In this document: positions 8,047-17,554 of the stretch, in pieces
Layout of the letters: each line of letters opens with the position of its first letter
Position numbering within the stretch: the first letter of the stretch is position 1
Assembly (NCBI GenBank): GCA_015061605.1
Contig: SUWH01000002.1
Coordinates: forward strand, 62,001-126,000
Length of the DNA: 64,000 nt
Reading direction: 5' to 3'
DNA from: Lentisphaerota bacterium
Lineage (GTDB): Bacteria > Verrucomicrobiota > Lentisphaeria > Victivallales > Victivallaceae
Notes under the pieces: generated by a model
Seen by the model: the letters and a program-made list of their open reading frames with translations, nothing else
The model's database searches: none
What the model was told of the DNA's origin: nothing
Translations under genes and position numbers: made by a program

Positions 8047-9861
8047 ATGGAGCAGCAGAAAAAGATGTATGGGTATTACCGGATCGCGGCGATAACCCCG
8101 GCCGTTGTGCCGGGAGATGTGGAATACAATTGTGCGGAAATCATCAGATTGTGCAAAGAGGCCGCTGCCAATGGAGCGGTGATGCTGTTTCTGCCGCATC
8201 TGGCGGTGACCGGGAGCAGTTGCGGAGAGTTGTTTTTTCATCCGGAATTGCAGAAATCTGCACTTGAGGCGGTGGATAAGATCGCAAATGAATTACCGGA
8301 AAAGTGCGTGGCGGTGATCGGTTCGCCGTACAGTCCGCAGGGATTGGATCAGGTGCGGGATATGTTTGCCGTTGCGGCAAACCGTGGAGAAGTGACCTGG
8401 GTATCGCACCGCGATTTTGATAAGAGATTTTTCAGCAATGACTGGAGTTCAGAAGGAGAACCCGGTGGCGTTAAAGCGGTGAAATTCAGTTATGGAATGA
8501 GTTTTTCATTGCCGTATACGCCAAGTTTGCCTGATCCGGCGGAAATCGATTTTTATTCATGCAGAGCCAATGCGCTTCCCGGGACATTGGAGGAGTTGAA
8601 GCAGATGGCGGTGTGCGCTTCACGCAACGCCGGAAATGTGGTCGTACTCAATACTGGTAATGCGGGGGAATCGACTGCCGGAAATATCACGCCAAGTTGC
8701 GTTGTCATTGCCGTTGACGGTGAAATCGCCGCATCCACGCCGCTGTTGTCCGATGAGTCAATGATCACCTATGCGGACATCGATCCGGCAAGTTTGAAAT
8801 ACCGCCGTCAGCGCAATGGGAAAGTATTGGCTGATGATGATGTTATCCTGCTTGGCAGCAGTCTGCCGGAGTCGCCGGATTTGAAATATGCAAAAATTTT
8901 ACAACATCCGTATCTGCCGGAGGATGAAAAACAGTTGGCAAACTTCTGCCGGGAAACCTTGGAGATCCAGAGTTTTGCACTGGCACACCGGATGAAAAAA
9001 GCGTATGCCAAAAAGATGGTGCTGGGAATTTCCGGTGGATTGGATTCCACATTGGCGCTGGTGGTGCTGGCGCGCTGCTGTGAGGTTCTGGGATGGGAAA
9101 AGAGTAATATCGTCGCTGTGACCATGCCCGGATTCGGAACCACCGGCCGCACAAAAAATAATGCGCTTGAACTGGCAAAGATCATCGGCGCAGAAATAAG
9201 AGAAATTTCCATCTCCGATGCGTGTATTCAGCATTTCAAAGATATCGGACATGATCCGCAACTTCGCAACGCGGTGTATGAAAACACCCAGGCGCGGGAG
9301 CGCACCCAGATACTGATGGATATTGCCAATGCCGAAAACGGTTTGGTCATCGGGACGGGGGATCTTTCGGAAATCTCCATGGGCTGGTGTACCTACAACG
9401 GCGACCAGATGTCGATGTATTCACTTAACAGTACCATTATGAAAACGGTGATACCGGAGCTGCTCAAGTATGAAGCACAGTGCCACCCGGAAATGGCGGA
9501 AATTCTGCTGGATGTGATCGCAACTCCGGTAAGTCCGGAACTGCTTCCGGCAGAAGATAACGCCCCCGGTCACAAGACGGAGGAGATTTTGGGAGCGTAT
9601 GAGATACACGACTTCTTTATCTGGCACTTCTGTTATAACGGCGCGGGAAAAGAAAAGGTGATCTCTCTGGCAGAAATCGCATTCAAAGGTAAATATGACC
9701 GTGCGGAGATCGAACGCTGTTATGGTATATTCAGCCGGAGATTTTTCAGTCAGCAGTTCAAACGCAGTGCCTCACCGGAAGGAGTGAATGCCAACGCAGT
9801 ATCACTCAATCCGGGCGAATGGCGCATGCCGTCGGATGTTTCCGGAGTTCTTTTCAAGTGA
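8047..9861 (+). CDS. nadE: NAD+ synthetase, two-domain form with degenerate glutaminase domain
   Basis: About 604 residues: N-terminal nitrilase-fold domain (about 10-270) and C-terminal NAD synthetase domain (about 300-604). The synthetase half is intact, with the ATP pyrophosphatase loop SGGLDS (329-334) and GTGDLSE; it amidates nicotinic acid adenine dinucleotide to NAD. The glutaminase half normally supplies ammonia through a Glu-Lys-Cys triad. Here the usual P-E-L is LPHL (His51), the usual P-K is S-H (120-121), and the usual V-E-I-C-E-D region reads VKFSYGMSF (about 145-153) with no cysteine. It probably uses free ammonia. The start could also be the ATG at 8065, which has GGAG 12 bases upstream. 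Confidence 0.88.
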   Translation: MEQQKKMYGYYRIAAITPAVVPGDVEYNCAEIIRLCKEAAANGAVMLFLPHLAVTGSSCGELFFHPELQKSALEAVDKIANELPEKCVAVIGSPYSPQGLDQVRDMFAVAANRGEVTWVSHRDFDKRFFSNDWSSEGEPGGVKAVKFSYGMSFSLPYTPSLPDPAEIDFYSCRANALPGTLEELKQMAVCASRNAGNVVVLNTGNAGESTAGNITPSCVVIAVDGEIAASTPLLSDESMITYADIDPASLKYRRQRNGKVLADDDVILLGSSLPESPDLKYAKILQHPYLPEDEKQLANFCRETLEIQSFALAHRMKKAYAKKMVLGISGGLDSTLALVVLARCCEVLGWEKSNIVAVTMPGFGTTGRTKNNALELAKIIGAEIREISISDACIQHFKDIGHDPQLRNAVYENTQARERTQILMDIANAENGLVIGTGDLSEISMGWCTYNGDQMSMYSLNSTIMKTVIPELLKYEAQCHPEMAEILLDVIATPVSPELLPAEDNAPGHKTEEILGAYEIHDFFIWHFCYNGAGKEKVISLAEIAFKGKYDRAEIERCYGIFSRRFFSQQFKRSASPEGVNANAVSLNPGEWRMPSDVSGVLFK

Positions 9862-9865
9862 CCGG

Positions 9866-9888
9866 ATACGGCGACCGTATTGTTTCTT
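9866..9888 (+). terminator. Possible weak terminator of nadE
   Basis: A 6-bp stem ATACGG/CCGTAT with loop CGA is followed by TGTTTCTT. It sits in the 25-base gap before the convergent esterase gene. The stem is short, so termination efficiency is doubtful. Confidence 0.35.
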
Positions 9889-11842
9889 AAAAAGCGTGTT
9901 CCGGAGTCGGTTCATCGGCAAAGTTGACGATGTTCAGAAGCTTCTCTGCTTTTACGGCTTCGTAGATTTCCGGCAGATCAGTGTATTTGAGTATTCCCGG
10001 TATCATACAGGATTGCGGCCAGATGGTTGCCGGTTTGGCGGTCATGCTTTCCCATGAAGCCGGGGCGTCATAGAGCGTGATTTCAGCGATGTCATCCGAA
10101 ATCAATGCGGCGATCACCGCCGGAACAACTCCCAGCCCGCGGGCGGATAAAGTGATTTTTTTCACTCCGCACGCCTTGACATAAACGAGCATGGTCAACA
10201 AATCAAAGACCCGTTTGGCGACGGTTGAAGTTCCATACATATCATTGAGGCAATCGTAATGATAGTCCTGTCCGTGAGGAGTCTGGAAAAAGTTGTACTC
10301 TTCGACCGAATAGCAGGTGTTGGCACGTGATTCTCCCATGTTCCGGCAGTCAAAACCGGCGATGCGTTGGGTGATGGGCAGCTTCATCGCCGTGATCTCA
10401 CTTGCTGAATCCAGATGCGGCACATAGATATGCAGATCGTCGAATGCCGGGAGAGAGGAATACGCCGTATCGCAGAGTACTTTGAGCGTGGTCATGATGC
10501 CCGGTTCCGTTTCAATGCCGAATCGGCTGTGGATTAGATAACTTTCATCCTGTTTGAAGTAGAGTGTGCGGAGCATCCGGACGTAGGGTTCGGAAATATT
10601 TGCCGGGATCTGCAGATACTCTTTGAGAAATGATTTGAGTTCTGCGGGAGTAAGTTTTTTTCTTGCGGCTTTCAACTCCGCCGCTTTCTGTTGAATGAGG
10701 TCAAACACGGTGAAACTTTCCGGAAATCCGGTCATTACCTGACCGCTGGCGGTGCAGTTGATCTCCGCTTCCGGGAGTATTTCCGAATCGGCAAACTCTT
10801 TGCCATCGGCATCGACATTGGCGTGTTTATTGAAAAAACTGTACATTGCTTCCCGGTTTTCAATGGAGTAGCCGTGATAGGTGGGACCGATGAAATACCG
10901 GAGATTTTCTTCAGCTCCGAGCAGTTTGTAGACCTTTTGGGCTCTTGCCCAGGTTTCACGCAGACCGCGTTCATCAAAGAAGTCCTGTTTCTGCCCGAGC
11001 AGGATTATGGGGCGCGGGGCATAAGCGAGGATGAAGTCCCCCATTTCGCAGCCGGAAGCAAGAATATTCGGCGGCATCTGCTCGGCATCGGCGATGACTT
11101 CATTTTCAATGTTGCGCTGCCAGCTGGTGACATAGCAGCTGGGAGCCGCCATGGTGAAGCGGGGGTCGAGCGCCTGAACGAAAGTGGTCATGGTGCCGCC
11201 GCCGGAATTGCCGGTGATGCCGACCCGCGAGGGATCGACCTCCGGACGGGTAAGCAGATAATCCAGACCGCAAATGGCATCATAGGCGCGCCATGAACCG
11301 AAATATTCTCCGCAAAGCCGGAGCTGCTTGCCTAATGTGGCATGGGTTTTGGTACAGGAGCGGTTGAGTTCGGCAGCTTCGGGAATGCCCTCATACTGTT
11401 TGCGTTCACCCTGCGCGATGGGGTCGAGAACCAGTACTACATAACCTTTGCGGGCAAGATTGGAACCGCAGAGTTGATAATTTTTTTCCATTTTGCCGTT
11501 GTTGCTGTGTCCGCAGACAAAGAGCACCGCCGGATGTTTGCCGGGAGTGGCGGGACGGTATAAATTGGCAGTGACGGGAAAGTTTTTCCGGCTGTAGTAG
11601 ATTATTTTTTCAATGATGAAACCGTTTTTTTCAGCAACGCCGCAAATTTTTACCTCCGGAATGGAACGCTGTTGCGGGATGTCGAAAATTGCGGCGATCT
11701 TTTCCCGCACATTTTTTACATAGTTTTCGGCGTCTTCTTCAGTTTTCAATGCGGCAAGTCTGGCATCGCGTTCAACATTCAATGCGCGGATCTTATCCAC
11801 ATTATAATCCAATATCATACTGCTGTAGGCTGCGTAACTCAT
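9887..11842 (-). CDS. Acetyl-xylan-esterase-like alpha/beta hydrolase
   Basis: 651 residues from the chosen start MSYAAYSSMI, which has AAGGA nine bases upstream; an in-frame ATG 75 bases earlier has no ribosome site. The first half is an alpha/beta hydrolase of the acetyl xylan esterase/cephalosporin deacetylase type, with nucleophile elbow GNSGGG (Ser213) and likely His323 in PTYHGYS; the acid is Asp287 or Asp290. The second half (about 400-651) looks like a degenerate second hydrolase fold without a clear elbow. There is no signal peptide, so it acts in the cytoplasm, probably removing acyl groups from sugars or oligosaccharides. A GH36-like gene lies upstream. Confidence 0.75.
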   Translation of the reverse strand: MSYAAYSSMILDYNVDKIRALNVERDARLAALKTEEDAENYVKNVREKIAAIFDIPQQRSIPEVKICGVAEKNGFIIEKIIYYSRKNFPVTANLYRPATPGKHPAVLFVCGHSNNGKMEKNYQLCGSNLARKGYVVLVLDPIAQGERKQYEGIPEAAELNRSCTKTHATLGKQLRLCGEYFGSWRAYDAICGLDYLLTRPEVDPSRVGITGNSGGGTMTTFVQALDPRFTMAAPSCYVTSWQRNIENEVIADAEQMPPNILASGCEMGDFILAYAPRPIILLGQKQDFFDERGLRETWARAQKVYKLLGAEENLRYFIGPTYHGYSIENREAMYSFFNKHANVDADGKEFADSEILPEAEINCTASGQVMTGFPESFTVFDLIQQKAAELKAARKKLTPAELKSFLKEYLQIPANISEPYVRMLRTLYFKQDESYLIHSRFGIETEPGIMTTLKVLCDTAYSSLPAFDDLHIYVPHLDSASEITAMKLPITQRIAGFDCRNMGESRANTCYSVEEYNFFQTPHGQDYHYDCLNDMYGTSTVAKRVFDLLTMLVYVKACGVKKITLSARGLGVVPAVIAALISDDIAEITLYDAPASWESMTAKPATIWPQSCMIPGILKYTDLPEIYEAVKAEKLLNIVNFADEPTPEHAF

Positions 11843-12073
11843 AAAAAGAAATCCTTGTTTTTTAATTGTTAATGTCCCGAATTTTGTGATGGGACGGGTT
11901 GTTTGACAAAAGTGCATCTGACCTTTATTTTTTTATAAACACAACAAAAAATAAAGGAATTGATTAAGAGCAGTGTGCAAGGTCTCTGTTTTAACAAACG
12001 ATGATTGAAGGCATCGAATTTATCTTTGTTTATGATTGCCCCTTGTGGTAAACAAAAGCGGGTATTGCTCTAT

Positions 12074-13894
12074 TTACCACTCAAGGAGCAGACAACTGTG
12101 TGGCGCAAGGACGATTTCATGCGGGACATCGATCATTTTACCGCGCCAGAAATCGGTCGCCTTATCCGGAAGTTCCGGACAATCAAGGCGGAATTCCTGA
12201 ACCTCATCCATAAAGTTCACCAGCAGAAATCTGCCGCCATGCGGCAACTTCTGCAGCCAGCGCGACGGCATGGAATTACTGAAAAGATCCAGCGGTATCG
12301 CCGCACTTCCGGAAACAGCACTTACCACCTTGCGGGCAAGATCCAATCCGGCTTCATTGAGTTTGGTCAAATCATCAGAAAGATTTATCGCACCGCCGGA
12401 CATGAGGGAAATGGAAAGCAGAACTTCCAATTCCCGTTCGGTCGACTGGGCAAAAGTCCTGCTGTAAAACGGCTTATATTCTGACTTGGGATCACAGAAA
12501 ACCAATGTCGGCTGAATTGTTTCCTTAAAATCGGTCGTTTCGACACCCCGGCAGAGGGCAAAGTCAGGATCATTTATCCACAGTTTTTTATTCATCCAGT
12601 AGCGGCAGGCGACGTTGACCGCATTCTTTTTAGTTCCCTCCCAGGTGGAGTGGATGTCACTGCCGACCCGGGCGGCATCAACATATTTATTCCCGGTCAT
12701 AAAGGGATAGTTGCAGCCGAGGATAGCGGCACGGCCGGCGACCCCGTCACAAATCGGCTGCATCAAATGGCGGACGATCTCACTGCGGGGAACACTTTTG
12801 TCGTAAAACTGCGCGGCATCCAGCGTGGAAGCAAGGAAATCCAGTTTGAAGTAACCGAATCCGTCATTTACCAGCCGGTCAAAAAGTTCACGCAGAAATT
12901 TTTTGCTCTTTTCCACCGTCGGGTCAAGGATGAAGCCGTAACGGCGCATACAGTGAAATGCCAGACAGGGCTGACCGCCTTCGGAACATGCGAGCATATC
13001 ATATTCCAGCTGGGCGATACGGGCATGGGGTTCGACGGCAGAAGGAGCGACCCAGACACCGGGAGTGAAGCCGAGCTTGCGGATCTCGGAAGCAAGAAAC
13101 TTCATTCCGGACGGGAAAAGATGATTGGCGTACCATTCACCGTAACAGTACTGCCAGCCGTCATCGACGATGATGCGTTTGACGTGGCGCGAAAGAACCG
13201 GATCATTGGCGATGAATTCAGCATTTTTCAGCACCGCTTCTTCACTGACCGTCCAGCGGTAGTAATCCCAGCTGTTCCACCCCGGTTCGGGGGCGGTAAA
13301 CTCTCTTTTCACTTCAATATTGCTGTCAGTGTAACTCTGGAGCATTTCAAACGGCGAACCGTATCCCAAAGTGGTATCGGAAAAAGTTATTTCAGTTCCC
13401 TCATAGTGGTCGACCAGATGAACGACAGACAGTGTCAGCGAATTTCCGGAAACCGTGCCGCAGAATTTTGCCATCTGCGCTTGTTTGAGCGGATGACTCA
13501 ACATAAGTGAACCATCTTTATCACTCAAAATGCAGTTGTAAAAACAGGTGAATTCCTGACTTTCCGCCACCGGGGCAGTAACAATGCCGCAGCTGCCCAT
13601 TTTCATCCCGGTATAGACCAGATGTTCCAACGGAAGATCGCTGCACTCCATCATCACATATTTCAGATGCCGGACAGGAGAATTCAGTTTTGCACCGGTG
13701 GATAACACCGTCCTGCCGTTGCAGCTGTTCACAGAAAGCGTCCACACACCGACCGGGGTTTCAGCGGTATAGCTGCCGTCGGCAGAACACTGCCACTTCA
13801 ACTGGAAACAATTGCCGTCAACTTCAACATAACTTCCGGCGGAGGCAAAAGACCACGCACCGTAAGCAACAACTGAAAAGGGCTGATTACTCAT
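12074..13894 (-). CDS. GH36-type alpha-galactosidase-like glycoside hydrolase
   Basis: 606 residues, no signal peptide. An N-terminal beta-sandwich (about 1-200) is followed by a TIM barrel opening with GWNSWDYYRW, then VDDGWQYCYGEW and the nucleophile motif YFKLDFL (Asp about 352), all typical of clan GH-D (GH36/GH27). It should release alpha-linked galactose, or a related sugar, from oligosaccharides in the cytoplasm. It begins nine bases after the SPFH gene stop, an unexpected partner, so co-transcription may be accidental. An inverted repeat with 8-bp arms (GTGGTAAA/TTTACCAC) spans its stop codon. Confidence 0.85.
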   Translation of the reverse strand: MSNQPFSVVAYGAWSFASAGSYVEVDGNCFQLKWQCSADGSYTAETPVGVWTLSVNSCNGRTVLSTGAKLNSPVRHLKYVMMECSDLPLEHLVYTGMKMGSCGIVTAPVAESQEFTCFYNCILSDKDGSLMLSHPLKQAQMAKFCGTVSGNSLTLSVVHLVDHYEGTEITFSDTTLGYGSPFEMLQSYTDSNIEVKREFTAPEPGWNSWDYYRWTVSEEAVLKNAEFIANDPVLSRHVKRIIVDDGWQYCYGEWYANHLFPSGMKFLASEIRKLGFTPGVWVAPSAVEPHARIAQLEYDMLACSEGGQPCLAFHCMRRYGFILDPTVEKSKKFLRELFDRLVNDGFGYFKLDFLASTLDAAQFYDKSVPRSEIVRHLMQPICDGVAGRAAILGCNYPFMTGNKYVDAARVGSDIHSTWEGTKKNAVNVACRYWMNKKLWINDPDFALCRGVETTDFKETIQPTLVFCDPKSEYKPFYSRTFAQSTERELEVLLSISLMSGGAINLSDDLTKLNEAGLDLARKVVSAVSGSAAIPLDLFSNSMPSRWLQKLPHGGRFLLVNFMDEVQEFRLDCPELPDKATDFWRGKMIDVPHEIVLAPHSCLLLEW

Positions 13895-13903
13895 AGTTCA
13901 CTT

Positions 13904-14824
13904 TCAATTTTTCTTTGCTTCGTCAATGACCTTGGCGGCAGTCTTGAGAAATCCTGCCACATTGGAAAGATCACTGGGGATTATCATAGTATTATTCACC
14001 TTGGCAAGTTTGCCGAATTCAGCGATGTATTTTTCAGCGAGCTGCAAATTTACCGCATCACTGCCGCCTTCACAGCGGATGGCACTGGCGATGGTGGCAA
14101 TACCGTTGGCAGTAGCTTCGGCGACGAGACGGATCTCTTCGGCGCGGCCCTGTGCTTCGTTGATACGTTTTTGCTTTTCACCCTCGGAGTGAGCGATAGC
14201 TTCGCACTTTTCACCTTCGGCGCGGTTGATACGGGACTGGCGTTCACCTTCGGATTCGGCGATCTGGGCGCGTTTCTCGCGTTCAGCGCGCATCTGTTTT
14301 TCCATGGCATCGAGGACAGAAAGGGGCGGTTTAATCGTTTTGATCTCGTAGCGGGTGACCTTCACGCCCCAGGGATCGGAAGCTTTATCGACTTCGGCGC
14401 AGATGGCGGCATTGATGGTGGCACGTTCTTCAAAGGTGCGGTCGAGTTCAAGTTTACCGACTTCCGAACGCAAGGTGGTCTGCGCCAGCTGTGAACAGGC
14501 GAAAAGGTAATCGGAAATACCGTAACTCGCCTTGATCGGATCGACGATCTGCAAATAGAGCAATCCGTCCACTTCGACGATGATGTTGTCGCGGGTGACG
14601 CACTGCTGCGGGGGGACATCTATCGCCATTTCCTTGAGGTCGCGCTTGTAGGAAACGCGATCGACAAAAGGCATAAGGATATGAAGTCCGGCACTCAAAG
14701 TGGCATGATATTTGCCGAGCCGTTCGACGATCCACGCCTGTTTTTGCGGAACGATACGGGCGGTTTTAAAGAGAACAATGATAACAGCGGCGGCGATGAT
14801 AGCGGCGGTGATGAGTTGAGGCAT
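13904..14824 (-). CDS. SPFH/band 7 (stomatin-prohibitin) membrane protein
   Basis: 306 residues. One N-terminal hydrophobic anchor (about 3-20) is followed by the band 7 domain (PQKQAWIVERLGKYHATL and later DRVSYKRDLKEMAIDVPPQ), then a charged coiled coil (about 170-250) with repeats of the form SEGE-KQ-RIN-AEG. This is the QmcA/stomatin type, which forms oligomeric scaffolds in the membrane and is classically partnered with NfeD. The neighbour 14855-15292 is exactly such an NfeD protein, which strongly supports the call. Confidence 0.92.
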   Translation of the reverse strand: MPQLITAAIIAAAVIIVLFKTARIVPQKQAWIVERLGKYHATLSAGLHILMPFVDRVSYKRDLKEMAIDVPPQQCVTRDNIIVEVDGLLYLQIVDPIKASYGISDYLFACSQLAQTTLRSEVGKLELDRTFEERATINAAICAEVDKASDPWGVKVTRYEIKTIKPPLSVLDAMEKQMRAEREKRAQIAESEGERQSRINRAEGEKCEAIAHSEGEKQKRINEAQGRAEEIRLVAEATANGIATIASAIRCEGGSDAVNLQLAEKYIAEFGKLAKVNNTMIIPSDLSNVAGFLKTAAKVIDEAKKN

Positions 14825-14854
14825 TTTTTTATCCTTTCTTTTATTTGTTTATAT

Positions 14855-15292
14855 TCAAGCCTTTTCGACTTCAAGAGTGATATTGTTTCTGGATTTGATG
14901 ATGCAGCGGCTTCCGGCGGGGATGGTGTCGGAACTGACCGCGTTCCAAAGGGTGCCGCGGAATTCGACTTTCCCGGGAACTCCGGGAGCGATGTCGGAAG
15001 CACAGACACAGCTGTCACCGGAAACATTATCAGCATCGATATCGTTGTCAAGATTATTCTCCTTACCTTTGAAAACTCCCGGCATATAGCGGCGGCAGCC
15101 GATCAGCAGAACCACACCGAGTACCGCAAACAGTAAAATCTGCCAGGTCAGAGTCAGCGCCGGAATAAACCAGTACAATATGCCGGTGATGATGGCGGCG
15201 GCACCGAAAAAGCAGATGATGAAACCGGGGATGACAAATTCCGACAAAATGAGGATGATCCCTGCTATCAGCCAAAGTAAAGAAAGATTCAT
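14855..15292 (-). CDS. NfeD-like membrane protein
   Basis: 145 residues: three to four hydrophobic segments in the first half (WLIAGIILILSEFVIPGF; FFGAAAIITGILYWFI; ILLFAVLGVVLLIGC), then a polar linker and a C-terminal OB-fold-like domain with PGKVEFRGTLWNAVS and IPAGSRCIIKSR, the usual NfeD ending. It lacks the protease half found in long NfeD proteins. Located just upstream of the SPFH gene in the same direction; NfeD-SPFH pairs are a conserved membrane-quality or microdomain unit. Confidence 0.9.
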   Translation of the reverse strand: MNLSLLWLIAGIILILSEFVIPGFIICFFGAAAIITGILYWFIPALTLTWQILLFAVLGVVLLIGCRRYMPGVFKGKENNLDNDIDADNVSGDSCVCASDIAPGVPGKVEFRGTLWNAVSSDTIPAGSRCIIKSRNNITLEVEKA

Positions 15293-15313
15293 AACAACTC
15301 CTTTCGTTTTTTT

Positions 15314-16627
15314 TTAACGGATGCGGTTATCCAGCACACGTTTGGCTTTGCCTTCGCTGCGGGTGATGCTGTTAAAGGGAACCACGGTTACTTTGATACG
15401 CAAACCGGTGATGGATTCCACGGAAGCGGTGACCATGCGGCGGATCTGTTCAATGATCGCTTCGCCCTGAGCGTAAACCTCTTTGGCAAGTTCGACATCC
15501 AGTGCAATATTGTCCATATTTCCGGCGGTGCTGAGCTTGATCATGTAGTTGGGAGTGGTTCCCTCGACCATGAGCAGAGCGGATTCGATCTGCGAGGGGA
15601 AGACGTTCACGCCGCGGATGATGAACATATCATCACTGCGAGAAGAGATCCGGTCGATCCGGCGCAAGGTACGGCCGCAGGAGCATTTTTCCGGGATGAT
15701 GCGGGTGATATCACGGGTACGGTAGCGGATCATCGGCATGGCATATTTGCTCAAGGTGGTCAAAACCAGTTCACCGGTTTCGCCGTCGGGCAGGACTTCA
15801 CAGGTATCCGGATCGATGATTTCAGGATAGAAGTGGTCTTCAAAGATGTGCATACCCTGATGCTTGCCGCATTCGATGGCAACCCCCGGTCCGATGATTT
15901 CGGAAAGTCCGTAGATGTCGAATGCTTCAATTCCGGCACCGCGTTCAAGGCGTTCACGCATTCCCTGCGTCCACGGTTCAGCGCCGAAAACACCGGCACG
16001 GATGGGCAGATCGCGCAGATCGATGCCGAGTTCTTTAGCCTGTTCAATGAGGTGGAGGAAGTAGCTCGGCGTACAGCAGATGGCGTTGACACCGAAGTCA
16101 CGGATCAGCATGACCTGACGCTTGGTGTTGCCGCCGGAAGCGGGAACCACTGTCGCACCGAGAGCTTCAACGCCGCCGTGGGCGCCCAGACCGCCGGTGA
16201 AAAGTCCGTAACCGTAGGAGACCTGAACCACATCGTTTTTGGTCAATCCGCAGCAGCAGAGCGCGCGGCGCATGACACTGCTCCAGACTTCAAGGTCTTT
16301 CTGGGTGTAGGCAACAACAATGGGTTTGCCGGTGGTGCCGCTGGAAGCGTGCAGACGGACGATATCGCTCATGGGGACGGCGCACAAGCCGAACGGATAG
16401 GTATCGCGCAAATCGGTTTTGACACAGAAAGGCAGCAGATCTATATCTTTAAGAGTCTTGATGTCTTCCGGTTTGACCTGACGTTCATCCATGCGTTTGC
16501 GGAAAAGTTCCACATTTTTGTAGGCGTGGGCAACCATATTCTGCAAACGTGCCAGTTGCAGTTCCCGCAGGAATTCCGGTGAGATATAATCATTGGCACT
16601 GTAATTATCGTTGACATTGAGATTCAT
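15314..16627 (-). CDS. Phenylacetate-CoA ligase family enzyme
   Basis: 437 residues, the size of PaaK-type adenylate-forming ligases that activate an aryl or related acid as its CoA thioester. Seen: the nucleotide loop LHASSGTTGKPIVVAYT, the YGLSEIIGPGVAIEC region, YRTRDITRI, and C-terminal SEGKAKRV with the catalytic-type Lys. In gut anaerobes this family often serves indoleacetate or phenylacetate metabolism without a paa cluster, and there is none here. It stands between NfeD and phosphatidylserine decarboxylase in a minus-strand run; the true substrate is unknown. Confidence 0.85.
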   Translation of the reverse strand: MNLNVNDNYSANDYISPEFLRELQLARLQNMVAHAYKNVELFRKRMDERQVKPEDIKTLKDIDLLPFCVKTDLRDTYPFGLCAVPMSDIVRLHASSGTTGKPIVVAYTQKDLEVWSSVMRRALCCCGLTKNDVVQVSYGYGLFTGGLGAHGGVEALGATVVPASGGNTKRQVMLIRDFGVNAICCTPSYFLHLIEQAKELGIDLRDLPIRAGVFGAEPWTQGMRERLERGAGIEAFDIYGLSEIIGPGVAIECGKHQGMHIFEDHFYPEIIDPDTCEVLPDGETGELVLTTLSKYAMPMIRYRTRDITRIIPEKCSCGRTLRRIDRISSRSDDMFIIRGVNVFPSQIESALLMVEGTTPNYMIKLSTAGNMDNIALDVELAKEVYAQGEAIIEQIRRMVTASVESITGLRIKVTVVPFNSITRSEGKAKRVLDNRIR

Positions 16628-16649
16628 TTTTCTATTCCTTTATATTGGT

Positions 16650-17540
16650 TTATTTTACTTCTGCTATATGTGAACCGCAACGCACCAAAACTTCCATATC
16701 TTGTGCGGATGCAGTTAAAATATCTTCATCAAACCGGATACGGTCTGTTTCAAAAACCATGATGACGGTCGAACCGCCGAATTTGAAAAATCCCTTTTCA
16801 TCCATCTTTTGGAACTTTTCCCCGCCGGAGGTCTGAATGATCGAACCGACTCCGAAAGCGGCGACTTCGATCATCAGGAAATTTCCAAACACCGGAGAAA
16901 CAAATTTTGCGATGTGCCGGGTGTTTTCGACAAAAAGATCCGGTCGGCGCAGCAATGCCACCGGATTGACTGAATGATATTTGCCGGGAATGATCTGCAA
17001 TGCGCCGTCAGCACAACAGTCGCAGGGATAGTGATAACGGTGATAATCCACCGGCGCAAGGCGGACGACTGCCACGGTAAACGGTTTTTCCGGTAGTACG
17101 GTACCGCAAAGCTCATTGATGGAACGCTTCGCGCCTTTTACCGGGATCGGTGTGGAAGGCAAGAGATTTTCATGTACTGAAATTCTGCCGTCCGCCGGTG
17201 AAACAAGAACATTTTCATTGTGATCAATTACCCGCGCACCGGCTTTGAGGCGGCGGGCAAAAAAATCGTTGAAAGAGTTATAGTGTTCAACCGGATATTC
17301 CGCTTCACTTGGATCACAGCCGGGAATGGCAGTCAAGCGGGCGATGTCTTTGCGCGAAGCGGGCGAATCATAATATTTCCCCATCAACGCTGAAACAAAT
17401 CTGCCGCCGAACAGCACCGGCCACAAGGTGCGTCCCAGAAGAGTGTTGTAGGCAAAACGCAATGCGCCATCCCCCATGACAGTTTCAGTAACGATCTCTC
17501 CCGTTGTCCGGTCGAGATATTTCAGTTCCCCGGTTCCCAT
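16650..17540 (-). CDS. psd: Phosphatidylserine decarboxylase proenzyme
   Basis: 296 residues. This enzyme makes phosphatidylethanolamine and matures by self-cleavage that turns a serine into a pyruvoyl group. The cleavage motif is visible as FGGST (Gly-Gly-Ser-Thr at 255-258) near the C-terminus, and upstream are LAPVDYHRYHYP (catalytic histidines), SPADGRIS, and YNSFNDFFARRLK, all standard. The variant GGST in place of LGST is common in larger PSD types. It is followed in the same direction by the CoA ligase gene. Confidence 0.93.
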   Translation of the reverse strand: MGTGELKYLDRTTGEIVTETVMGDGALRFAYNTLLGRTLWPVLFGGRFVSALMGKYYDSPASRKDIARLTAIPGCDPSEAEYPVEHYNSFNDFFARRLKAGARVIDHNENVLVSPADGRISVHENLLPSTPIPVKGAKRSINELCGTVLPEKPFTVAVVRLAPVDYHRYHYPCDCCADGALQIIPGKYHSVNPVALLRRPDLFVENTRHIAKFVSPVFGNFLMIEVAAFGVGSIIQTSGGEKFQKMDEKGFFKFGGSTVIMVFETDRIRFDEDILTASAQDMEVLVRCGSHIAEVK

Positions 17541-17554
17541 AAAAAACCATTCAC

